Part shown: one piece after another, positions 7,561 through 14,829 of the stretch | Position numbering within the stretch: position 1 is the first letter of the stretch | How the letters are laid out: each line of letters begins with the position of its first letter | The notes under the pieces: model-generated | Seen by the model: the letters and a program-made list of their open reading frames with translations, nothing else | What the model was told of the DNA's origin: nothing | Databases searched by the model: none | Assembly (NCBI RefSeq): GCF_900105725.1 | Contig: NZ_FNLM01000024.1 | Coordinates: 1-21,270 of the forward strand | Length of the DNA: 21,270 bases | Reading direction: 5' to 3' | Source of the DNA: Gordonia westfalica | GTDB taxonomy: Bacteria; Actinomycetota; Actinomycetes; Mycobacteriales; Mycobacteriaceae | Position numbers and translations under genes: made by a program

Positions 7561-7894
7561 CAGACTCCGGCACGAATGGTTTGGCGGGCGGGTCAACGCC
7601 TCTCGGCGCTGGTGGGACTGCGGGGGCAGGTGCGCCTAGCGGTAACGGTGGACCCGGTGGTGCAGGCGCGAACGTGTCGCCGGCAACTCAAACGAAGTGT
7701 GGCGGCGCCGGTGGTGGTGGCGGTGGTGGTGGTGGCCGTGTCAGCTTCCTCAACTACAGCGGCGGAGCTGGCGGCCCGGGCGGCTATCCCGGCGGTGGTG
7801 GTGGCGGTGGTGGTGGTTCGAACGGCGGTACCGGCTCATTCGGCGCTGGCGGTATCGGCGCTACCGGTGTGATCTGGATCTTCTGGAGATGAGT

Positions 7895-8260
7895 ATGAAA
7901 CCAGCAACCCTTGTGGCTGAAGCTCTTCCGCATATGCCGCCGATCACGAACCTGTACTCCACGGAGGATGGGTTCCTGTTGGTGTTGGTGGTGGAAGTGC
8001 CTGACATGACTTCGATTCTCACCAGCATGGGAATGCAGGTTCCCGTCTCGCGGTCGCATCTGAAACCGGATGTGTCGGTGTTCCTGTCGGATGAGCGTGG
8101 CCAGGTCATCGACTACGACGGTGACCCCGCCAACGGTTTGACCCCGATCCTGTCGACTGACTCGAAGTCGTTCGCGATGACCATCAACCCCGACCTCGCC
8201 ACCCACGCTGATGCTTTGGCGGCACTCGGATATGAACTCACAGAACAGGAGACACCATGA
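7895..8260 (+). CDS. Hypothetical tail-region protein
   Basis: The protein has 121 residues. ATG 7895 is preferred because GGAG (7885-7888) is 6 nt upstream; ATG 7889 overlaps the tail gene stop and has no spacing. The sequence MKPATLVAEALPHM is followed by beta-rich segments (GFLLVLVVEVPDM, then SVFLSDERGQVIDYDGDP). There is no membrane span or known motif. It is coupled to the glycine-rich tail gene upstream and overlaps the next start (ATGA), so it is part of the tail-tip operon; expression may be reduced by the upstream IS. Confidence 0.75.
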   Translation: MKPATLVAEALPHMPPITNLYSTEDGFLLVLVVEVPDMTSILTSMGMQVPVSRSHLKPDVSVFLSDERGQVIDYDGDPANGLTPILSTDSKSFAMTINPDLATHADALAALGYELTEQETP

Positions 8261-8616
8261 CCACCGTCACCCTCGGATGGGAGGGAACGAAAGCGGAAAT
8301 CCCCCTCTACCAGAACAGTGACCTGGTTTTCTCCCTCGACCCCATCGACGCCACCTCCGGCAACATCACATCGTGGCCGGTCGGTGCAGCATCGACCCTC
8401 TACTTTTTCGAAGGCGACCCCGTCCGGAACGCCACCACCCCCATCATCTCCATCCCCGGCGTGGTGGAACCACCCTCCATCGACTATGTGGTGCAACAGG
8501 AAACGCTGGCCCCCATCATCGGGCGGGCCACCCACTTCCTGCTCACGGTGTCGATGCCCGAAACCCCCACCCAGGAATATCCCCTCTACTACGGGAAAGC
8601 AGTCCGCCGTGTCTGA
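8257..8616 (+). CDS. Hypothetical beta-sandwich tail protein (LtfC-like?)
   Basis: The protein has 119 residues from ATG 8257, with AGGAG a few bases upstream and ATGA overlap with the previous stop. It is almost all beta-strand in pattern: VTLGWEGTKAEIPLY, SDLVFSLDPID, STLYFFEGDP, THFLLTVSMPE. Small beta-sandwich proteins at this place in actinophage genomes are sometimes assigned to the LtfC-like domain; that link is a guess from layout and strand pattern. It probably decorates the tail tip. Confidence 0.7.
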   Translation: MTTVTLGWEGTKAEIPLYQNSDLVFSLDPIDATSGNITSWPVGAASTLYFFEGDPVRNATTPIISIPGVVEPPSIDYVVQQETLAPIIGRATHFLLTVSMPETPTQEYPLYYGKAVRRV

Positions 8617-8731
8617 GTGGACCGACGACAACGGCACCCGACATTGGATCGACGATCACGGGCGGGAACACGTCGACCTCACCGCCGAACAAACCCTCCA
8701 CCTCGACATCAACTACAACCTAGGAGAATGA
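8609..8731 (+). CDS. Small hypothetical protein (40 aa)
   Basis: This short gene runs from GTG 8609 to TGA 8729-8731 and overlaps the previous gene by 8 nt. The product begins SEWTDDNGTRHWIDDHGREH, with a duplicated W.DD.G.RH pattern, and ends LHLDINYNLGE. The next gene starts one base after its stop, with TAGGAG inside its last codons acting as ribosome site. The dense overlaps and acidic composition favour a real gene over chance. Confidence 0.6.
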   Translation: MSEWTDDNGTRHWIDDHGREHVDLTAEQTLHLDINYNLGE

Positions 8732-8732
8732 C

Positions 8733-9077
8733 ATGGCACTCGCCACCAACGCGATGAAAACCGCCCTGCTCAATGCGTATGCAGCGCAGGGAACGTGGAT
8801 TTCCCTGCACACCGCCGACCCCGGCAGCACCGGCGCATCCGAGGTGTCGGGCGGTACCCCCGCGTATGCCCGCCAGCAGACGACCTGGGGGACTCCGGCG
8901 TCGGGTTCCATGACCGGGTCGAAGGTGTCGATCAACGTGCCCGCCACCACCGTCGTCGCGGCCGGCGTGTACTCGGCGCAAACCTCCGGCACCTATTTGG
9001 ACAAACTGTCCATCCCCTCCACCACAGTCAGTGCGAACGCCACCATCGACGTCACCCCCACGATCACCATCACGTAG
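8733..9077 (+). CDS. Phage tail-fibre-associated structural protein
   Basis: The protein has 114 residues from ATG 8733 with AGGAG 5 nt upstream. The pattern MALATNAMKTALLNAYAAQG, then WISLHTADPGSTGASEVSGG, then PAYARQQTTW is the recognisable start of a small structural family frequent before actinophage fibre genes (helix, SLHT.DPG..G..E..GG..AY.R). The remainder is beta-rich (TVVAAGVYSAQTSGTYLDKL). It is probably a subunit of the tail tip or fibre base. Its TAG is immediately followed by the ATG of the next gene (TAGATG), which implies translational coupling. Confidence 0.8.
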   Translation: MALATNAMKTALLNAYAAQGTWISLHTADPGSTGASEVSGGTPAYARQQTTWGTPASGSMTGSKVSINVPATTVVAAGVYSAQTSGTYLDKLSIPSTTVSANATIDVTPTITIT

Positions 9078-10391
9078 ATGATCGTTCTGGCAGGCAGGGT
9101 GGTGACGGCAGTCCCCAACCGTCCCTACCTGTTTACGGCGGTACCGGTTCCGCGGGTGGGTGTGGTGCTACCTGCTGCACCCCACACGCGGGTGGTGGTA
9201 CCGGAAGCCCGGCACACTGGGGTGAGGTTGCCGACGGCCCCGCACTATCGGACCCGCCGGCCCCGCACCAAAGAACGGTTGATGTCCGGCAACACCATCA
9301 CCGTCACCGCTGCGGGTGTGGTGTACGCCCGACTCTGCGTGGACTATGCGGAGCAATCCGTCCAGGTGGGGCAGTCCGGGAAACTCGGTGTCGGCATAGC
9401 CGGTACCGGTTCGGGTGTGGTGGCTGGTGTGGGTGTGGTGCGTGCCCGTTACACCCTGACCGCAACCAACACCATCACCACCGACACCAGCAGCGATGGC
9501 CGCGCCCGCTACACACTCGACGCTACACAAGCGACCACTGTCACCCCTGCAGCGTCGACGGCAACTCTCTACACCCTGACCGCCACACAAGACATCACCA
9601 TCACCCAACCTGTCGTCACCCGCCCACGCATTGAGCTGGATGCAGCACAAGACATGGTGGTGGCGCCGACAGCATCGTCAGTGCCATCGGTGGGATCGGT
9701 GAATGCGGATGCCTCCCAAACGTTCGAGGTGACGTCTGTGGCGGTGGTGAGGGTACGACACACCATCTCCGCCACCCAAACCACCACCGTGGGGCAGGCC
9801 ACCGAACTGGGTGGCCTACGCGTACCGTTAGCCGCTTCTCAAACGGTGGCTGCCGACCAAACCGGTACGGCGCGGGCACGCTACACGCTGGCGGCACTGC
9901 AAACCATTAATGTCGCCGACACCGCAGACCTGCGCCCCCAGCTCGCCGCCGCCAACACTGTGACTGTCACTGGCACAGCCACATCCCGACCCCGCCACAC
10001 CCTGACCGGCACCAACAGTGCTGCAACATCGAGTGCCGCGACCGCCACCCTCGTCACGTTCACCCGTCAACGCATGCAGAACGGGTCAGTATCGAACTCG
10101 TTCCTCCCGTATGTGCAGGTGACCGGGTTCACCTCTGACCCCACCTATCCGGCGACGGTCACCAACAATGCGCTCGTCGTGAAGGGCGCCGGGAACGTCA
10201 CCCTCACCTGGTCGGCGACTGGTAACGGCAACATCAAAATCCAACGCAACGGTGTCGACGTCGGCAGCGTCGGACTCACCGGCACAGTGTCGTTGACCGT
10301 CGCCGCAGGCGACCAACTCACCATGTGGCATGCCTCGAATGGCGGACCTCAGTCAGTGTCTGGCTGCTGGATCAACATCACCCCCGCATAA
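9078..10391 (+). CDS. Repeat-containing tail/fibre protein
   Basis: The protein has 437 residues from ATG 9078, directly after the previous stop; ATG 9282 is a later option. Residues 1-68 are a basic, Pro/Val-rich leader with its own small motif (VVVPEARHTGVRLPTAPHY). Residues ~70-325 are a row of about ten to twelve imperfect units of 20 residues, each like RARYTLxATQxxTVTxxAxx; YTL-type positions fall at 125-127, 145-147, 165-167 and 269-271. Residues ~326-437 form a compact beta domain with LVVKGAGNVTLTWSATGNGN. A repeated beta rod with a globular end fits a fibre or spacer between baseplate and adhesin. The family is not recognised. Confidence 0.8.
   Translation: MIVLAGRVVTAVPNRPYLFTAVPVPRVGVVLPAAPHTRVVVPEARHTGVRLPTAPHYRTRRPRTKERLMSGNTITVTAAGVVYARLCVDYAEQSVQVGQSGKLGVGIAGTGSGVVAGVGVVRARYTLTATNTITTDTSSDGRARYTLDATQATTVTPAASTATLYTLTATQDITITQPVVTRPRIELDAAQDMVVAPTASSVPSVGSVNADASQTFEVTSVAVVRVRHTISATQTTTVGQATELGGLRVPLAASQTVAADQTGTARARYTLAALQTINVADTADLRPQLAAANTVTVTGTATSRPRHTLTGTNSAATSSAATATLVTFTRQRMQNGSVSNSFLPYVQVTGFTSDPTYPATVTNNALVVKGAGNVTLTWSATGNGNIKIQRNGVDVGSVGLTGTVSLTVAAGDQLTMWHASNGGPQSVSGCWINITPA
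9441..10052 (+). repeat. Degenerate 60-bp coding repeats (20-residue units)
   Basis: From residue 122 to about 325 of the 9078 gene, the motif (R)xRYTLxATQ recurs every 20 residues with only occasional slippage (~208-225 region). The repetition is strong in protein and weak in DNA, which indicates old duplication under selection rather than a fresh tandem array. Confidence 0.75.
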
Positions 10392-10435
10392 GGCGCCCGT
10401 CTGCGGTACCCCCCCTCCTGTTCGAAAGGAAGTTC

Positions 10436-12991
10436 ATGTCCGGACGTTTGACTGGTGTGTATCAGCTCCCCGATGGGGGGTTCCCGCCGCGGGATTCGAA
10501 ACTGTGGATTCGGGTGCCGGTGGACCGCAACAACGCTGGGGTGACCGTGTACTCGGCGCCCACCGTCATCCCCATCAACCCGCCCACGCACCCGTCCGCC
10601 CCTGGTTTCTACGACTCGGGGTTGCTCCCTGAGGGTCCGTACCAGGTGCAGAAGGCGATCTTCGGGGCGAAGGATTACCGGTCGAAGTGGTATTCGGTTG
10701 TCCTGACAGAAGGTTCGCACACGCTGCAGGAGTTGATCGAGGACTACGACCCCGACGCCTACACCCCAGCCGTGGTGAACGCTGTCGCCACCCTGCGGGA
10801 CGAGACCCGCACGGCCCGTGATGAGGCAGCCCAAATCCTGGAGGACGTGACGGCAGGTGCGGTACCGGATTCGGCGGTGGCATCGAAGATCACCGCCGAG
10901 GGGTCTGCCTCCCGTGCCGCGGTCGATGCCCGTGTCGCAGCAGGCACCACAGGCTTCCTCACACAAGAGGTAGCTGAGGAAACTTATGCTCCGCGCGTGG
11001 GGGGCGTGTTCTTCGTCGGCGAGCACGGTCTCGTGGGTGACTGGGCCGGGGGTGATGCCAACTCGGGGAGTGGCACTAATGACACCGCCGCGTTGACTGA
11101 TCTCATCGCTGCCGTGCCTGACGGTTCGACGATCGTCTTCGATGCCACCAAGACCTACCGCCTCGACCCCTTGTCGATCACCGGTAAGTCACTCACGCTC
11201 GACTTCAATGGCGCACGGGTTGTGACGAAAACGATGGACTCCGGCGACCTGTCGGTGGCCAGCCCCTTTATCTCGTGGTCGTCCACCGTCGGCCCTGAGG
11301 TTGATCTCAGCAGCTCGGGGTTCGCCCGTGGAGCTACCGAGGTAATCACGAACCCTTTCTCAGGATCGAACGGGTTCTCAACCGACGACCTGGTCATCGT
11401 CCGTGACCGATACCCCGTCGCCCGGTGGGACACTGGCGCGAACGCCTCGTGGGTCGGACGCGGCGAGGTCAACATCGTGCAGTCGATCACGCCGTCCACA
11501 GGAACCGTGCGCCTCCGCATCCCCCTCAGCCACCAGTACCAGGCCAACTTCTCCGTGGTCCCCACGCTGCAACGCATCTCGACCCCGGTCCGTCCGGTCG
11601 TCAAGAACATCGGACTCATCATCGACACCAACCCCGACGGCATGTACACCGGGGACATCGAGACCTCAGGCGGTCACCTGTTCTACTTCTACGCCTGCGT
11701 GGACCCCCGAGTGGAGAACGTGCGCGCCGAGGGGTGGGAGAACCACATCGTCAACTTCAACAAGTGCCTGCGCCCGCGAACCATCGACATCGAGGGGCGA
11801 AACCCATTCCAGACAGGATCAGGGCACGGGTACATCGGGCGCATGACTCACTGCGTCGATGGCGAGTTCACCCGTAGCGTCGCCTACGGGACACGACACG
11901 TCGCCAACTACGTGGCGTCGGCGCGGTGTGGGTCGCGGTCGTGCCGGTCGTACCGCCCCGCTGGGGTGTCCTACCAGACCCACGGACTGCGGTCACGCGA
12001 CATCTACTCGGTCGATGACACCGTGGTCGGCGGCGACTCGTCGGGCTGGTCACACGGCAACACCACCTACGCGGGCGACTACGGGTATCGCATTCTACGA
12101 CCGCGCTACTACGGCACCAACAACGGTGTTCTCGCGCGCTGCGGCAGCACTGGTACACGCATCATCGACCCCGAGATTCACACCACAGCCAAGGGCGTGG
12201 AGGTGTCGAGCCTCGCGTCAGACGTGATCGTGGACCTCACCCAGGGGACCATCGAGATATTCGGAGAAGCGGGGACGTCCTACGCGGTACACGCCGCCGA
12301 TGTCAACGGCAGCGGCGAGTACAAGCCGGGCTCGGTCACCGTCCACGGCCCCGGCGATCTCGTTGGAACTCGCGCCCTGGTGTCCCTCGACGTGACTGGT
12401 GCGGCCCGCATAGGTGGCGTCGAGTACGACCAGGGCGACGACCAGTTGCAGCGATGGGACGGCACCGACTGGGCCGAAGTCGAATCCGGTGGCGCAGCAG
12501 GCGTCACGCTCGATACCGACCAGACGATCACCGGGGCGAAGTCGATGGCCGAGGTGGGATTCTTCGGCACGTCCGCGCTCGGCACGAAGCCGTCCGCAAC
12601 AGACGACCTCGGCACCGTCCTGTCCAGCCTTGGACTTCGCACTGCTGGTGGTGCGTATCCGATCACGACCTCGGGGGCGGTCGCTCTCACAGGCGGATTC
12701 CGTACCGGGCTCGGCAATCGATCCGGTACCTACAACATCACCACCAACACCGCGCCGTTCAACATGTGCGATGCCAGTGGTGGAGCGTTCACGATCTCAC
12801 TGCCGAACACCGGATCGGCTGGGTATCGCTTCACTATCAAGAAGATCGACGCCTCAGCCAACGCGGTCACCGTGTCCGCGCCGATCGGCATCGACGGTGT
12901 GCCGACCCTCGTGCTCACCGATCAGTGGGAGTGGGTGGAGGTCGTCAGCACTTTCACCACAGGCCAGTACATGATCGTCGGTCGGGGCTGA
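10436..12991 (+). CDS. Tail fibre / tailspike with beta-helix domain
   Basis: The protein has 851 residues, with GAAAGGAAG 5 nt before ATG 10436. Residues 1-110 are a beta-rich baseplate-binding domain (MSGRLTGVYQLPDGGFPPRD). Residues ~115-190 are helical and Ala-rich, probably a trimeric coiled coil (ATLRDETRTARDEAAQILED). Around residue 200-250, GDANSGSGTNDTAALTDLIA begins a pectate-lyase-3-like right-handed beta helix, which continues to ~650 with GHGYIGRMTHC and SSGWSHGNTTYAGDYGYRI. The C-terminal part (~700-851) has GAFTISLPNTGSAGYRFTIK, a common fibre tip. It likely binds or degrades a host surface glycan. Catalytic residues cannot be assigned by eye. Confidence 0.88.
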   Translation: MSGRLTGVYQLPDGGFPPRDSKLWIRVPVDRNNAGVTVYSAPTVIPINPPTHPSAPGFYDSGLLPEGPYQVQKAIFGAKDYRSKWYSVVLTEGSHTLQELIEDYDPDAYTPAVVNAVATLRDETRTARDEAAQILEDVTAGAVPDSAVASKITAEGSASRAAVDARVAAGTTGFLTQEVAEETYAPRVGGVFFVGEHGLVGDWAGGDANSGSGTNDTAALTDLIAAVPDGSTIVFDATKTYRLDPLSITGKSLTLDFNGARVVTKTMDSGDLSVASPFISWSSTVGPEVDLSSSGFARGATEVITNPFSGSNGFSTDDLVIVRDRYPVARWDTGANASWVGRGEVNIVQSITPSTGTVRLRIPLSHQYQANFSVVPTLQRISTPVRPVVKNIGLIIDTNPDGMYTGDIETSGGHLFYFYACVDPRVENVRAEGWENHIVNFNKCLRPRTIDIEGRNPFQTGSGHGYIGRMTHCVDGEFTRSVAYGTRHVANYVASARCGSRSCRSYRPAGVSYQTHGLRSRDIYSVDDTVVGGDSSGWSHGNTTYAGDYGYRILRPRYYGTNNGVLARCGSTGTRIIDPEIHTTAKGVEVSSLASDVIVDLTQGTIEIFGEAGTSYAVHAADVNGSGEYKPGSVTVHGPGDLVGTRALVSLDVTGAARIGGVEYDQGDDQLQRWDGTDWAEVESGGAAGVTLDTDQTITGAKSMAEVGFFGTSALGTKPSATDDLGTVLSSLGLRTAGGAYPITTSGAVALTGGFRTGLGNRSGTYNITTNTAPFNMCDASGGAFTISLPNTGSAGYRFTIKKIDASANAVTVSAPIGIDGVPTLVLTDQWEWVEVVSTFTTGQYMIVGRG

Positions 12992-13024
12992 CCCCCGCCC
13001 ATAACCGGAATCGGGACACCGCTG

Positions 13025-13252
13025 TCACGGCTCCCAGGCGTCGCCGAGTACCGCGGCGAGCCGGTCGGTGAGGTCCGGGGCCTCGGCGCGCTGGGAGTAG
13101 ACCACGTCGTCGCATTCGACGGCGAGTGCGAGTAGGTCGGGGTCGGGTGGTGTCCATCCGCCGTCGGTGGCTTGTGTCATTTCGGCTTGCTGGCGGCGCA
13201 TCTGTGCGCGTATGGCTTCGGCTGCGGCGCGTAGTACGTCCCGATCGGTCAC
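13025..13252 (-). CDS. Small hypothetical protein, opposite strand
   Basis: The protein has 75 residues, starting at GTG (13252-13250) and ending at TGA 13027-13025, 34 nt past the fibre stop and convergent with it. The sequence is helical and acidic (TDRDVLRAAAEAIRAQMRRQ, then PPDPDLLALAVECDDVVYSQ). The ribosome site is weak. Codon-position GC and the absence of a competing plus-strand gene support it. It is transcribed away from the candidate RNA at 13283-13490, possibly from a shared intergenic control region. Confidence 0.55.
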   Translation of the reverse strand: MTDRDVLRAAAEAIRAQMRRQQAEMTQATDGGWTPPDPDLLALAVECDDVVYSQRAEAPDLTDRLAAVLGDAWEP

Positions 13253-13282
13253 CAGGTGATCATACGGGTTTCGTGAAATGTG

Positions 13283-13312
13283 TTGCGCTGCAACAGAAGT
13301 CGATGCTACTGT
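13283..13312 (+). promoter_or_regulatory. Putative promoter of the 13.3-kb non-coding RNA, with palindrome
   Basis: TTGCGC (13283-13288) and TACTGT (13307-13312) are 18 bp apart and resemble -35/-10 boxes. A perfect palindrome TGTTGC-GCT-GCAACA (13281-13295) covers the -35 box and could be an operator. It stands before a stretch that has no convincing gene but has a strong terminator. Confidence 0.4.
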
Positions 13313-13317
13313 TATCT

Positions 13318-13490
13318 CACAAGTTCAGAGCGGGTGAGGTTCAGGAACACACACTGATCGTCGGAGCGCGATGCGCCGGCCACTGATAGGAAACACTGGG
13401 AACCCGATCGCAGAGCGTCATGATGCGACACCCGCTCTGAACTTGGACAACCTTGAACGCCCCATCCTCTTCGTGAGGGTGGGGCGTTTT
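13318..13490 (+). ncRNA. Putative structured phage non-coding RNA (~170 nt)
   Basis: Between the promoter-like boxes and a strong terminator, no plausible reading frame is seen. CAAGTTCAGAGCGGGTG (13320-13336) is perfectly complementary to CACCCGCTCTGAACTTG (13429-13445), giving a 17-bp closing stem over a 92-nt interior. The interior has its own small helices, such as GCGC-GAT-GCGC near 13376 and GATCG pairing with CGATC. The 3' end is the terminator at 13456-13490. Ends are estimated; the 5' end should lie 6-8 nt after the -10 box. It is not a tRNA. Possible roles are a regulatory RNA, a lysogeny-expressed RNA or a decoy. Confidence 0.5.
13456..13490 (+). terminator. Strong intrinsic terminator
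   Basis: AACGCCCCATCCTC (13456-13469) pairs with GAGGGTGGGGCGTT (13475-13488) through 14 positions (one T-G wobble), with loop TTCGT, and the RNA continues into TTTTCTTT. It points rightward, so it ends transcription that comes from the left, either a separate small RNA or the late tail operon. Confidence 0.85.
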
Positions 13491-13538
13491 CTTTGCGTTG
13501 AGGGGAACCCCGCCACCCCGCGGCTGCGTCCAAGGCTC

Positions 13539-13760
13539 ATGACTCCACGCATCCGCATCTACCGACCACCCTACGATCCGGACTGCCCCGAATGCCGGCG
13601 ACTGGTGGAGGACTTTGGGGGAGACGCCAGTCTGTTGGTGTCCCCAAAGTCGGATCAAAGTGCGGACTGGACGGACTGGTTCAGGACGGACGCAGAATCT
13701 CCCGCTCCGCATTCACGTCCACCAACTCACTCAGTGATACCTGATCGAGGCCAAGGGTGA
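13539..13760 (+). CDS. Doubtful small ORF with CxxC motif
   Basis: The frame opens at ATG 13539 after a weak AAGG. Residues 1-48 look protein-like (TPRIRIYRPPYDPDCPECRR, with a CPEC pair), but the remainder (SPAPHSRPPTHS..) overlaps the end of the minus-strand gene at 13681 and reads like a shadow. A perfect inverted repeat lies inside it. Either a short gene with a lost frame, or non-coding. The stretch 13491-13680 holds nothing else I can support. Confidence 0.3.
   Translation: MTPRIRIYRPPYDPDCPECRRLVEDFGGDASLLVSPKSDQSADWTDWFRTDAESPAPHSRPPTHSVIPDRGQG
13611..13651. repeat. Perfect 10-bp inverted repeat
   Basis: GACTTTGGGG (13611-13620) and CCCCAAAGTC (13642-13651) are exact complements. 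The 21-nt spacer contains a second small hairpin (AGAC-GCCA-GTCT). It could be an operator or a transcript hairpin. No U-run follows. Confidence 0.5.
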
Positions 13761-14052
13761 GCTCTGTGACAGTACGTGATGTGACCTGCCGCCAGCGGCC
13801 CTTGGCAAACACAAAGTCACCCTCCTGGATGTCCTTGAATAGCGTGGGCACCGGACCATTCGCGAGTGCGCTCAGCCATTGACTTTCCCTGCCACCGTTG
13901 CGCACTCCGCAGGTCAGCGGAGGTGACTGACACTCTGCGCGGCCCCAGACTGTGGGCCGAGCGCGTACCTGAGTTCGCTCCTCGCGGCTGATGATCTGCG
14001 ATCCACACGCGCACGTTCCGAATTGCCGGGTGTTGCCTGTGAGTTGACCCAT
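13681..14052 (-). CDS. Hypothetical protein, opposite strand
   Basis: The protein has 123 residues, from ATG (14052-14050) to TGA at 13683-13681. The N-terminal half has several Cys (FGTCACGSQI, then CQSPPLTCG), which could bind zinc. The C-terminal half has GDFVFAKGRWRQVTSRTVTE and a hydrophobic LGLDQVSLSELVDV. No family is recognised. A Shine-Dalgarno is not evident. It diverges from the 14131 operon, with 78 bp between them. It is most likely an accessory (moron-type) gene. Confidence 0.55.
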   Translation of the reverse strand: MGQLTGNTRQFGTCACGSQIISREERTQVRARPTVWGRAECQSPPLTCGVRNGGRESQWLSALANGPVPTLFKDIQEGDFVFAKGRWRQVTSRTVTELTLGLDQVSLSELVDVNAEREILRPS

Positions 14053-14130
14053 GTGGGGATCTTAATGGCTTGCCCGGCAAGGGTGGGTGTGTCACCGGAG
14101 AAATAGGCCACAACCTGGGACAATAGGAGA

Positions 14131-14313
14131 ATGACCGTAGCCGAACTGATCGCCAAGCTGCAGCAGATGCCCCAGGATGCCACCGCCTGTATCGACTGGG
14201 CGCAGATGGGCGTGTGGTCTGAACCTACGGGCGGCTACTACTACGGCGAAGCCGAGAGTGTCGTCCTCCATGACGGAGACGTGTACATCACCTCTGGTGA
14301 GGTCGAGCCGTGA
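14131..14313 (+). CDS. Small hypothetical phage protein (60 aa)
   Basis: ATG 14131 follows AGGAG by 1-2 nt (AATAGGAGA). The product MTVAELIAKLQQMPQDATAC.. continues with GGYYYGEAESVVLHDGDVYI. Proteins opening MTVxELIxxLQxMPxDA are common small phage proteins that turn up in early or accessory regions. The function is unknown. It begins a tight four-gene rightward cluster (overlaps GTGA and ATG) that runs up to the attachment site. Confidence 0.75.
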   Translation: MTVAELIAKLQQMPQDATACIDWAQMGVWSEPTGGYYYGEAESVVLHDGDVYITSGEVEP

Positions 14314-14642
14314 GCGCGCCTGAGCTCAAGGACGAGTGTCTCGTGGTTCCCGGGCAGGGATGCCGCAACTTCCGCCCGGCACACCGGCGTGAAGCCCACC
14401 CCGCCGACACCTTCTCAGAGGTTCGTGTCGCCGACCACGGCGATCGGACCTGGGAGGCTCGCGAGTTCTCCGTCAACGTCCTGTCTGGCCGCGACTGCCC
14501 GTTGAATGCGGAGCTGTTCCCTGCCCAAGCTGAGGCGCAGGTGTACGCCGACGCCCGCAACACGGGCTATCTCCACACCGGCGCAATGATCTGCGTACAC
14601 GAATGGCGGTTGGAACAGGCGAGGGCGGGGAACGATGCTTGA
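14310..14642 (+). CDS. Hypothetical protein
   Basis: The protein has 110 residues from GTG 14310, overlapping the upstream stop (GTGA). There is no clear fold signature. It contains EVRVADHGDRTWEAREFSVN and a C-terminal helix (HEWRLEQARAGNDA), with four Cys spread through the chain. It overlaps the next gene by 8 nt, so all genes of this cluster are probably translated together. Confidence 0.7.
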   Translation: MSAPELKDECLVVPGQGCRNFRPAHRREAHPADTFSEVRVADHGDRTWEAREFSVNVLSGRDCPLNAELFPAQAEAQVYADARNTGYLHTGAMICVHEWRLEQARAGNDA

Positions 14643-14829
14643 GTTCAAGGTAGGGGATCGTGTGCGGACTGTTGTCGGTGACCACACTGGGCGAATCGTG
14701 GACTTCGTACCTGGAACCGACTGGCCCATCCTCTACGTCACCAACTCCACCAGCCATCCCGAAACGGTTGGCGAGTATGTACCCAACGATCCCAGCAAGC
14801 TCGTACGACAGGACTGGACCGATGCCTGA
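14635..14829 (+). CDS. Small KOW/SH3-like protein, copy 1
   Basis: The protein has 64 residues from ATG 14635. It begins MLEFKVGDRVRTVVGDHTGR, continues IVDFVPGTDWPILYVTN and ends in an acidic tail. The opening FKVGDRVR with a following glycine turn is the look of a KOW/SH3-like barrel, which often binds RNA, DNA or protein. The next gene opens with nearly the same sequence, so the pair is a tandem duplication. A ribosome site is likely GGCGGGGAA of the upstream gene end. Confidence 0.7.
   Translation: MLEFKVGDRVRTVVGDHTGRIVDFVPGTDWPILYVTNSTSHPETVGEYVPNDPSKLVRQDWTDA

Larger units (their letters stand above)
5760..7892 (+). pseudogene. Glycine-rich minor tail protein gene, interrupted by IS630
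   Basis: Removing the IS and one TA copy (1134 bp) joins two reading frames exactly (GGGGGL to ADSGTNG) into 999 nt, or 332 residues. The N-terminal part (ITAPDQPGAGVPGKYFLPAN.., then FWDDYAYNQFNPKF) looks like an actinophage tail-tip protein. The middle (VTSGTWTKPENITELIVGLI) begins a glycine-rich domain that ends with long Gly runs and GVIWIFWR. No ATG, GTG or TTG lies in frame after the LysB stop. The frame opens at ATT 5760, 6 nt after GAAGGGGTGAG, while the first in-frame ATG is 5922. As it stands, translation of the left part ends at TGA 6432-6434 inside the IS, and the right part (from about 7560) lacks a start except TTG 7581. Confidence 0.85.

Noticed and set aside
7595..7860. Simple-sequence GGT/GGC repeats as a separate element
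   Set aside because: They encode the glycine-rich tail of the interrupted minor tail protein, which is in frame through to TGA 7890-7892.
9441..10052. CRISPR-like or minisatellite array
   Set aside because: The periodicity is in the protein, DNA units are divergent, and there are no constant repeats with variable spacers.
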